The notes beneath the pieces are model-generated. The model was not told the DNA's origin, did not search any database, and saw nothing but the letters and a program-made list of their open reading frames with translations. A stretch of DNA of 64,000 bases from Leptospira brenneri (GTDB lineage: Bacteria > Spirochaetota > Leptospiria > Leptospirales > Leptospiraceae): positions 62,001-126,000 of the forward strand of contig NZ_NPDQ01000005.1 in NCBI RefSeq assembly GCF_002812125.1. The letters run 5' to 3'. Each line of letters opens with the position of its first letter. The first letter of the stretch is position 1. This document shows, piece by piece, positions 42,783 through 50,152 of this stretch. The position numbers and the translations under genes are program-made.

Positions 42783-43991
42783 GTGTCTGCAGAAGAAATC
42801 AAAGTTGTTAATTATTCCAAGGGTGCTGCCATTGTTGTGCAGAATTCCATCAATACGGGAAATTTTTTTATTGTTCGGTCGGGTCGGGTTTCCGTAGATT
42901 CCGAACATATTGTTGTCGATCACGAACTTTCGTTTTATGAAGCGGGGGATAGTTTTGGGCTAGTTTCGGCTCTCACCGAACATCGATTTTTAGTAACATT
43001 ATTTGCAGACACAGATGTAGAACTTGTTCAAATTCCCATTCGACTTTTAGGATCATACCTCAAAGAAAGAAAAGAACTGGCGATGAAGATCTTAGGTCTT
43101 TATTCCAGGGAACTTCGAACCTTACAAAAACATCTTTCCAAGGCGAACAAACCAGCGGACCGAGAATACCATCCAGAAAAGTTGGTTCAGAATGCTCGAA
43201 CTTATTTATCTTGGCAGAAGCCAAATTTAGCTGCTTATTCTTTGAACAGTTTCCTTAACTGGTCAAAAGAAAATCATTCCACCGACAACGTAACAGAAGC
43301 GAATGATTTACTTCGATCATTTGGTTCGAATTACAAACCTTTTGTTTGGGATAGTATGCAGGCGAGTTTAGATGCAGGCGAAATCCTTTTTGTAGAAAGT
43401 GAAAAGAATAACGAAATCTACGTAGTGTTAGAGGGAAATGTCAAACTATTTGGAATTGTGCGCGGTTATGAATACGTCATCGATGTGCTTGGGCCCGGTG
43501 AAATATTTGGAGAGATGTCTCTGATTGATAATGCACCGCGAATGGCCTCAGCCATCACTGAAACTAAAAGTAAAATCCTTCGTGTAACAGCAGAAAATTT
43601 ATTTGAATCAGTTGGTCCTTCCTTATTACAAAAGATTTTCGAAAGTATCGCCAGACGAATTTGGTTTTCTCACCAACGTCTCGTAATCCTTCGGCTGAAA
43701 ACTCCTGTGATTCGACTTTATGCCTATTTATATAATTCTATTCGTGACCAGGACATCCGACTGGGTCGAAATTTGGATGAAAGCCTCGCCAATGCCCATA
43801 CCATCTATATCCAGATGGAGGAACTTTGTAATATGTGCGGAATCATTAAGGTAAAGTCTGAAAGTATCCACGAATTCTTAAGCGATACCAATTTGGTCAT
43901 TGAACCAAACCGCATTACTATCAAAAGTCGAAAGCGCCTAGAAGAAAAATTAGGGCAATATAAATCCAAAGAAGGGCAAATTGTCGCTTAA
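42783..43991 (+). CDS. Regulator with two cyclic nucleotide-binding domains
   Basis: A 402-residue protein with two CRP-like cyclic nucleotide-binding domains. The first (~1-100) is degenerate; the second (~190-300) has GEILFVESEKNNEIYVVLEGNVKLFG and LGPGEIFGEMSLIDNAPRMASAI, close to the phosphate-binding cassette consensus. A helical linker (~110-180) joins them. The C-terminal ~100 residues (MEELCNMCGIIKVKSESIHEFL) look like a winged-helix DNA-binding part. The GTG start is 44 bp after eboF. Confidence 0.75.
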   Translation: MSAEEIKVVNYSKGAAIVVQNSINTGNFFIVRSGRVSVDSEHIVVDHELSFYEAGDSFGLVSALTEHRFLVTLFADTDVELVQIPIRLLGSYLKERKELAMKILGLYSRELRTLQKHLSKANKPADREYHPEKLVQNARTYLSWQKPNLAAYSLNSFLNWSKENHSTDNVTEANDLLRSFGSNYKPFVWDSMQASLDAGEILFVESEKNNEIYVVLEGNVKLFGIVRGYEYVIDVLGPGEIFGEMSLIDNAPRMASAITETKSKILRVTAENLFESVGPSLLQKIFESIARRIWFSHQRLVILRLKTPVIRLYAYLYNSIRDQDIRLGRNLDESLANAHTIYIQMEELCNMCGIIKVKSESIHEFLSDTNLVIEPNRITIKSRKRLEEKLGQYKSKEGQIVA

Positions 43992-44074
43992 AAAAACATC
44001 GGGGAAATGTTAGAAATTTTCCTTATCTGAAAAATTGTAATGATTTTTTTTCCTCGATGTGTTCTAGTTCTCTG

Positions 44075-44464
44075 ATGAAAAAATTTCTCGTGTATTCTCT
44101 TAGTGCATTCTATATTACAGCGGGAATCAATCACTTCTTTTCCCCTGAGTTTTATTTGGAAATGATGCCAGATTATCTGCCTTTCCATGAACTTTTGAAT
44201 GTGACCAGTGGCCTTGCCGAAATCACCCTTGGATCTCTTGTCCTTTACGAACGAATGCGAAAAATTATTTGTTATGGAATCATTCTTTTGTTACTCGCTA
44301 TTTATCCTGCGAACATCAATATGCTACTAACTGCTTTAGAAGGAAAAGACTTTGGCTTTCCTATTTGGGCTTTGTACGCACGTTTACCAATTCAATTTTT
44401 GTTTATCTATTGGGCTTGGTTTATCCGCGACTTTAAATTCTCTGAAGAACCAACTCAAATTTAA
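44075..44464 (+). CDS. DoxX-family membrane protein
   Basis: A ~129-residue protein with four hydrophobic helices. ITAGINHFFSPEFYLEMMPDYLP near the start and GLAEITLGSLVLYE are typical of the small DoxX-like family. I chose the ATG at 44075. The role is unknown. The upstream gap 43992-44074 holds an imperfect long-range inverted repeat (ACATCGGGGAAA with TTTCCTCGATGT). Confidence 0.8.
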   Translation: MKKFLVYSLSAFYITAGINHFFSPEFYLEMMPDYLPFHELLNVTSGLAEITLGSLVLYERMRKIICYGIILLLLAIYPANINMLLTALEGKDFGFPIWALYARLPIQFLFIYWAWFIRDFKFSEEPTQI

Positions 44465-44509
44465 TTTTGATTTGTAAGATATAAAATTCTTTTCAGTATT
44501 TAACAAAGA

Positions 44510-44824
44510 ATGACAAAAGAGCAAAAGAGAAAACCCCAGGAATCTACAAAAAAAATCAGCCAGTGGACTTTTCTTTCCAACCATGCTCATGTATTGATTT
44601 GTTTGAGTAAAGATCCAGAAATGAGACTCAAAGATGTTGCCCAACTTGTTGGAATTACAGAAAGAGCCGTACAAACGATCGTGAAAGATCTCGCAGATGC
44701 CGGAATTTTAGAGAAGAGTAAGGATGGACGTAGGAATCAGTATCTAATCCAAACAGATCAAAAGTTGCGCCATCCGTTAGAATCAGATCATTCTATATCA
44801 GAACTTCTTAATTTAGGAAAGTGA
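44510..44824 (+). CDS. Winged-helix MarR/ArsR-like regulator
   Basis: A 104-residue protein with one winged HTH: HVLICLSKDPEMRLKDVAQLVGITERAVQTIVKDLADAGILEKSKDGRRNQYLI. It lacks a ligand or metal-binding domain. It is 45 bases after the DoxX gene in the same direction, possibly co-transcribed. Targets are unknown. Confidence 0.8.
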   Translation: MTKEQKRKPQESTKKISQWTFLSNHAHVLICLSKDPEMRLKDVAQLVGITERAVQTIVKDLADAGILEKSKDGRRNQYLIQTDQKLRHPLESDHSISELLNLGK

Positions 44825-44838
44825 CAAATCTAAAGTTT

Positions 44839-45819
44839 TTATCCTTGTTGTTCTGTCCATTCCTTGACCTTGGAAACAATCCACTCATTTTTGGGTACAG
44901 GAATTCCTAAGACCTTACCCATTTTTACTACTTCACCATTGATATAATCAATTTCTGTTTTTCGCCCATTGTCTAGATCTTGAACCATGGAAGTCCGAAT
45001 ACGAAAATATTTTAATCCAAGTATAATTAGAATTAGGTGGCAAATCCACCTAGGTAGAGCTCCTTTTCCATCACCTAATTTACGAATGGGAAACGAACCT
45101 GGTACTACTTTTTCTTCAATGTTTAAGGTTTCGATGATTTGTTTGATTTCTGTGACGGTCTCAAGTGCCTCTTTTCTTGAGGTATAATTTAAAAATAATT
45201 CTCCTAAACTTTGCCTTTTGGAAGCCGCGAGTCCATTGATAATGGCGTTGATTGCGAGTTTATGCCACCGGAATCCAGTTAATTGATCCGTTAAAATCAC
45301 GGGTAGGTGAGGGGGTAAGATTTGGTTCCAAACTGGGTTTGGTTTTTTTCCCGAACTTTCTCCGAGGATCAGGCTCCCAACATTCGATTGGTAATACAAT
45401 CCATCAGAAACGGCTTGAGTGTTCCAACCAACAACCCCTCCAATGATTTTATTTTTGTAGGATTCAAACTGCAACTCAGGGATTCCATTTTGAATTAGAA
45501 TCCATTTCCCGGTAGGAGTCAGAAATGACTTTGTTTCTTCTATATACTCATTCAGGTTTTGGTTTTTACATCCAATAATGATATAATCGAATTTTTCCTT
45601 TGTCTCTTTAGCAATTGTTAAGTGGTTTTGTAAGTTGATGGAGATTTTTTTTCCTTTTGGGCCTTGGAACCGAATAGGAGTTTTACTTAAAGATTGAAAT
45701 CTATCGGTATTACGGCATAGGATTTTAAAAGGAACCTTATTTTGGTAAAGTGCGTGAATGATGGTAACGGTAACAGATCCAATCCCACTAATGGCAATGG
45801 AGGGATATACATTTTGCAT
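44839..45819 (-). CDS. Ketopantoate reductase-like protein
   Basis: A 326-residue protein of the PanE/ApbA family, which reduces 2-dehydropantoate to pantoate with NADPH in the CoA pathway. The N-terminal nucleotide motif reads AISGIGSVTVT, with the last Gly of GxGxxG replaced. The C-terminal domain has RWHKLAINAIINGLAA (catalytic Lys region) and SMVQDLDNGRKTEIDYINGEVV (substrate-binding Ser/Glu). It may be a paralogue rather than the housekeeping PanE, so no symbol is given. Confidence 0.82.
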   Translation of the reverse strand: MQNVYPSIAISGIGSVTVTIIHALYQNKVPFKILCRNTDRFQSLSKTPIRFQGPKGKKISINLQNHLTIAKETKEKFDYIIIGCKNQNLNEYIEETKSFLTPTGKWILIQNGIPELQFESYKNKIIGGVVGWNTQAVSDGLYYQSNVGSLILGESSGKKPNPVWNQILPPHLPVILTDQLTGFRWHKLAINAIINGLAASKRQSLGELFLNYTSRKEALETVTEIKQIIETLNIEEKVVPGSFPIRKLGDGKGALPRWICHLILIILGLKYFRIRTSMVQDLDNGRKTEIDYINGEVVKMGKVLGIPVPKNEWIVSKVKEWTEQQG

Positions 45820-45919
45820 TTAGCAAAAAGTATAATCATTCTAATTATAAAAATCTTCTCTTTTTCTTTAAGATACTTTTTTAAAGATAAAAAATTTGAG
45901 GGAATGGAGGAGAGAGAAA

Positions 45920-45940
45920 AAATCATACGAAAGTTTCGTA
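45920..45940 (-). terminator. Terminator of perR
   Basis: TACGAAA-G-TTTCGTA (45926-45940) lies nine bases past the perR stop and, on the minus strand, is followed by TGATTTTTTC. Confidence 0.7.
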
Positions 45941-45948
45941 AGGAAGTT

Positions 45949-46377
45949 TTATTTCCCTCTCAGCGTGATCACAAGTTTTACGTTGTCTAATTGTTTTCCC
46001 GTCTTTTGAAAGTAACTTTCTTTTAGTTCGTTTAAAACTTTCGATTCCAGTTCTTCGTCCATTTCAACATCTGTAATTTCCCCAGTCTCTTCATTGAGGG
46101 CGTGGTGGTGAGGATCAATGTTCGAATCAAAATGGGTCACACCATTTTTTAATTCCAAAGTTCCGAGCATACCTTTCTCAGCAAAGAGTTTCAGGTTGTT
46201 GAATATGGTCGCTCGTGATGCGTGTGGGAAATGAGAATTCACCAAATGAAAAACTTCTTCCGCAAACAAGTGTTGGTGGCGCTCTAGTAACAGGTGAGCC
46301 ATTTCCAATCTTTGCGAAGTCGGCCGGATCCCGTGGGATTCGAGGAGTTCTTTGGTTTTTTGGTAACTTAAGTCCAT
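45949..46377 (-). CDS. perR: Fur-family peroxide regulator PerR
   Basis: A 142-residue Fur-family repressor. The DNA-binding part has GIRPTSQRLEMAHLLLERHQHLFAEEVFHLVNSHFPHASRATIFNNLKLFAEKGML, nearly the same as I recall for leptospiral PerR. The regulatory-metal region is HFDSNIDPHHHALNEETGEI. It lacks the two CxxC structural zinc motifs of many Fur proteins, as does L. interrogans PerR. It should repress peroxide-defence genes when loaded with metal. Three operator-like boxes directly upstream suggest autorepression. It could be a second PerR-type paralogue. Confidence 0.85.
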   Translation of the reverse strand: MDLSYQKTKELLESHGIRPTSQRLEMAHLLLERHQHLFAEEVFHLVNSHFPHASRATIFNNLKLFAEKGMLGTLELKNGVTHFDSNIDPHHHALNEETGEITDVEMDEELESKVLNELKESYFQKTGKQLDNVKLVITLRGK

Positions 46378-46417
46378 CTCAGTTTCAAATTCTCCGTATG
46401 CTTTTTTTTGTCAATAA

Positions 46418-46475
46418 TTAGACTAAGTCTAAAAAATCATTTGATTAGATATTATCTATTTTTAGAGTTAGTCTA
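46418..46475 (-). promoter_or_regulatory. Three tandem PerR/Fur-type boxes
   Basis: TTAGACT-A-AGTCTAA (46418-46432, perfect 7-1-7), TAGATA-T-TATCTA (46446-46458, perfect 6-1-6) and TAGAGT-T-AGTCTA (46463-46475, one mismatch). The 7-1-7 geometry is that of PerR/Fur operators. They begin 41 bp upstream of the perR start. Confidence 0.7.
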
Positions 46476-46923
46476 TTTCTTTTTTTCGCAAAAAAGGGAG
46501 CCACTGGAAAAGGAAACTGACTTTCGTTTTCCAGTGATTGGAAATGGATAGGGAGTTTTTTCTAAGAATTTGTTACACAATAGACCTTTTGGGGGAGAGT
46601 AAAAAGGAAATTCATTTTTGATCTTGGCTTTTCTGAAAAGCTGTATTGAACTCTTGGTTCATCGTTCCCAAAGCCTATCCTTTCTTCTCCGAAGGACCTA
46701 GATCATTTCATTCATTCCATTCTTATGGTTAACTTATTTACATAAAAGCTAACAATGATTTGTTGATTTTGAAGATAATGATCTATCTAAATGAAGGAAA
46801 TCCTTAAAAATTTACGGTCTTTGGTTCTTTTTCGGTTCATTCCTTCAAAAGAAATTCTTTAAAAAAATCCTTGCACTTCTTTGGAAGTTTTATTCAATCC
46901 TTTCGGTGTTCTCCGGAGACTCT
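46476..46923. other. Long intergenic region with hairpins
   Basis: No gene is recognised. CACTGGAAAA (46502-46511) and TTTTCCAGTG (46527-46536) form a 10-bp stem, and GCTTTTC-T-GAAAAGC (46627-46641) is a perfect 7-1-7 palindrome. A weak promoter, TTGCAC (46871) and TTCAAT (46893), precedes the next gene. The stretch could hide a small RNA. Confidence 0.4.
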
Positions 46924-48810
46924 ATGAAACCCGTTTTTTTATTGGTGTTTCTTTTGACTGCATCACTGAATGCAGAGGTTCTCCCATTGGAATCGGGATG
47001 GACGTTTCAATTAGAAGGAGATAACAATTCAAAACCTGTGCTAGTCGGTGTTCCTTTAGTGGGCCAAGGATATAAGGTTCCATTACGAGGAAGATATCGA
47101 TTAGAAATTTCAATTCCAACTTTCCCTGAATCTTCTAGAGCAATCTATATGGACAGAATTCATTCTGTCGACCAGACTTTTTGGAATGGTAAGGCAATCG
47201 GTTCTACAGGTAGTTTTAGTCCAGAATACTATCCATATTGGCACAAAGTCCGTTATTATGAAATTCCTATTTCCTTTTTGAAAGAAGGTAAAAACGAATT
47301 GGTCGTTGAGATAGAATGCCGTGAAACACAGTTTAGGTGTGGTATCTTTCGGTCTGTCCCACTATTTGGCGCTCAAGATCAAATCAAGGACAAGATGGTT
47401 TTTGAAGATGTAAACCAAATCTTGATTCTTGCTTTATTTTTTGGGATATTTTTGCAACAAGCCATTGGTTATGCATTAAATCGTTCTTCTAAGTCGGGAT
47501 TGTATCTTGCGGGAACGGCTGTATTTTTTGTGGGTTGGCGGTTACCAGTTTTAAATAAAATTCATTTTCTAATGATTGAACCTGAAGTTCTGGTTCGGTT
47601 GTTATTTTTTTGCCAATTTATCTTTCCCGTATTTATCATGTTATTTGTTCACAGCCTTTTTGACAGGCGTATCACTAAACTTGCTGTGATTACTTTCTTT
47701 TTGGATACTGTGCTTGCTTTTCTTCAGTTGTTTTCAATGGATCCAGATCATAGATTTTACCTTGTTTATATCTGGTACATCTTACTTGGAATTAAGGTTC
47801 CCATTCTCATTCAATTGTTGTTTAGAAATTATAAAAAAACGGTTGAGGCAATTGTTGTTTCACTCGGAGCTCTTGTTGCAACTTTTTTAGGAATAGCGGA
47901 TGTCATTACCGATTTAATTACGGGGAAAAATGCTTATTTAACTCAATATGGAATATTAACTTTTTTGTTTACTGGTGTGCTCGCAATTGCTTTACAAAGT
48001 GCGAGGACAAGAAGAGAACTTCGTAACTTAAATGAATCTTTGGAAATGATCGTCACTCTCCGTACTCAAGAATTACATAAACAATATAAACTTTTACATG
48101 ACGATTTGGTTATGGCTGCTGGTTTACAATCAAAACTAATTCCTCCGATGGAATTCAAACATAATACTTTGAGTGTAGCGTCAGTTTTTATGCCTATGGA
48201 AAAAATTGGTGGCGATTATTTTGATTACTTTGTTCATAATGATGGATCCATCAGTTTTTTGTTATGTGATGTTTTGGGTCACGGGATTGCTGCTGCTCTC
48301 ATTGCAAGTATGTTAAAAGTGAATTTTTTAGAAATTGCTCCGAAAGAAAAGGATCCTGCACTTTTTTTGTCAGAATTAAATCTAAAAATGTTACCTGTGG
48401 TCGAAAAAAATTACATCACTGCGGTGGTGAGTCATTTTGATTTAGAAAATTCTATATTGAAATATTCAGTTATGGGACATCCCAGCCCTTATTCCATGAA
48501 TCTCAATTCTAATGATTTGACACCTCTTGGTGGAAGAGGTCCTATTATGGGCTGGAAGAAAGATATTTCTCTCGAAACATTTACAAAGGAACTAAAGTCT
48601 GGTGATCGTTTCTTTTTTTATACAGATGGGATCACTGAAAGTCAAAATAAAAGTAGGGAAATGTACGGAGAACTACGTTTAAGGCATCAGTTGGCGGAAG
48701 GGCTCAATCTTTCCCCAAAAGACCTTAATGAAAAAATCCAAAAGGACATCCGAAATTTCGCATTTCGTTTGTCAGATGACGTGACATACTTTACGATCGA
48801 TATCAAATGA
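46924..48810 (+). CDS. 7TM sensor with SpoIIE-type protein phosphatase
   Basis: A ~628-residue protein: signal peptide (VFLLVFLLTASLNA), periplasmic jelly-roll domain (~20-155) beginning LESGWTFQLEGD, a 7TM-DISM region (~165-365), a short coiled coil (RRELRNLNESLEMIVTLRTQEL) and a PP2C/SpoIIE phosphatase (~400-628). The metal-binding motifs are KIGGDYFDYF, CDVLGHGIAAAL and FYTDGITESQN. I chose ATG 46924, with GGAG six bases ahead, over the ATG at 46906. The stop overlaps the following kinase gene by four bases (ATGA), so the two are coupled. Confidence 0.9.
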   Translation: MKPVFLLVFLLTASLNAEVLPLESGWTFQLEGDNNSKPVLVGVPLVGQGYKVPLRGRYRLEISIPTFPESSRAIYMDRIHSVDQTFWNGKAIGSTGSFSPEYYPYWHKVRYYEIPISFLKEGKNELVVEIECRETQFRCGIFRSVPLFGAQDQIKDKMVFEDVNQILILALFFGIFLQQAIGYALNRSSKSGLYLAGTAVFFVGWRLPVLNKIHFLMIEPEVLVRLLFFCQFIFPVFIMLFVHSLFDRRITKLAVITFFLDTVLAFLQLFSMDPDHRFYLVYIWYILLGIKVPILIQLLFRNYKKTVEAIVVSLGALVATFLGIADVITDLITGKNAYLTQYGILTFLFTGVLAIALQSARTRRELRNLNESLEMIVTLRTQELHKQYKLLHDDLVMAAGLQSKLIPPMEFKHNTLSVASVFMPMEKIGGDYFDYFVHNDGSISFLLCDVLGHGIAAALIASMLKVNFLEIAPKEKDPALFLSELNLKMLPVVEKNYITAVVSHFDLENSILKYSVMGHPSPYSMNLNSNDLTPLGGRGPIMGWKKDISLETFTKELKSGDRFFFYTDGITESQNKSREMYGELRLRHQLAEGLNLSPKDLNEKIQKDIRNFAFRLSDDVTYFTIDIK

Positions 48811-50111
48811 AAGTTTTACTGGATAAGCTGGGGGTCCGGAAATTACTAAATTTTGGAGTCACTGAACATTTGGGGTTGGAGTCTTCTGTAAGAGTCCAAC
48901 TTTCTAACTTAATTGCGGTTTTGGGAATATTCTCAAACATTCAATATTCTATTTTTTTCACGATCACTAAGGCTCCTTATTATCAGGTGATGAATTTTGT
49001 TCATAGCTTTGTTATTTTTGTTTTTATAATCGTTTTTTATTTCAATATAAAAGGTAAGTATTCTCTTTCTCGAATTTTTTTAGTGTTTATCATGCCTGTT
49101 CCGTTATTATGTGTTTCAACATTTAGTTTTGGAACTACTGGTGGATTCTATTATTACTTTTTGGTGTTTGCTATTGTTCCCTTTGTTCTTTTTTCTTATG
49201 ATGACAAGTGGTGGATTCTTTTTTTATTCCTGATGAATACTGCGTTTTATGTTTGGTTCGAATTTTTTGGTAAACCAGGCATTTTTGAAGAAGGAACTCT
49301 TTTGTATCACAAACAAGTTCAGGATTTATTTCGCATCAATTCAGTGGTTTCTTGTTTGTCTTTTGTTGCCCTATTTATGTTTTATTTTTTAAGAAACATA
49401 AACCGAATCCATAAGGAAATGATTCGGGTGAATGACCATAAGGATCGAATTTTTTCCATCCTCGCACATGATCTAAAAGGTCCGATTGGAATTATGAGTA
49501 GGTATCTGGGTTATTTAACAGACTCCTTACCTGAACGAGAAGAATTGATTTTAGGTTTGAAAGAACTTAAAAAGAGCACAAATCAATCTTATTTAGTTTT
49601 GGAAAACCTGCTGGATTGGGTTCAGAACGAAACTAAGAAAACACAATACAATCCCAAAAGTTTAAGTTTATCTTTGCTTTTAAAAAATGCTATTGATATA
49701 CTCAATATTCAAGCCACAGACAAAGGGATCCAATGGGAAGTGAACCTTTTGAATGATCATCCAATTTATTGTGATGAACGAATGACTTCGACTGTCTTGC
49801 GTAATATATTATCCAATGCAATAAAATATTCACATCCAAAAGGTAGGGTGGTCATCGAGGCAGAATTAGTATCATCATCTATAGAAGTTCGGTTTCAAGA
49901 CCAAGGAATTGGGATGACGGAAGATCTTTTGAAAAAAATAATCGAAGGCAAACGATTTACTTCTGAGTTTGGAACTGTTGGAGAAAAAGGAACAGGTCTA
50001 GGGCTTTTAGTTTGTATGGATTTGTTAAAAGAACAAGGTGGTTCACTTCATTTGACAAGTCGCCCAGGAGAAGGAACAAAAATCATCATTCAACTACCAC
50101 TTGCAGGTTAA
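48807..50111 (+). CDS. Membrane sensor histidine kinase
   Basis: A 434-residue kinase with about six transmembrane segments (~25-195) and no obvious periplasmic domain. The HisKA box is FSILAHDLKGPIGIMSRYLG (His ~219). The ATPase domain has NILSNAIKYSHP, FQDQGIGMTE and GEKGTGLGLLVCMDLL. It has no receiver. Translational coupling with the upstream phosphatase suggests the two sensors act on a shared pathway; no response regulator gene is adjacent. Confidence 0.9.
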   Translation: MKVLLDKLGVRKLLNFGVTEHLGLESSVRVQLSNLIAVLGIFSNIQYSIFFTITKAPYYQVMNFVHSFVIFVFIIVFYFNIKGKYSLSRIFLVFIMPVPLLCVSTFSFGTTGGFYYYFLVFAIVPFVLFSYDDKWWILFLFLMNTAFYVWFEFFGKPGIFEEGTLLYHKQVQDLFRINSVVSCLSFVALFMFYFLRNINRIHKEMIRVNDHKDRIFSILAHDLKGPIGIMSRYLGYLTDSLPEREELILGLKELKKSTNQSYLVLENLLDWVQNETKKTQYNPKSLSLSLLLKNAIDILNIQATDKGIQWEVNLLNDHPIYCDERMTSTVLRNILSNAIKYSHPKGRVVIEAELVSSSIEVRFQDQGIGMTEDLLKKIIEGKRFTSEFGTVGEKGTGLGLLVCMDLLKEQGGSLHLTSRPGEGTKIIIQLPLAG

Positions 50112-50152
50112 ATTCATTTCTTTTTTTTACACCTTTGTTTGAATCATAAAAT

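Noticed and set aside
44075..44824. DoxX and winged-helix pair as a toxin-antitoxin system.
   Set aside because: DoxX is a four-helix membrane protein without known toxin role, and the pair is separated by 45 bases with no other sign of such a system.
4606..46610. The 14-mer GAGTAAAAAGGAAA occurs in two intergenic regions (4606 and 46597).
   Set aside because: In a 64 kb AT-rich window several 14-mer pairs are expected by chance, and the flanks do not match.
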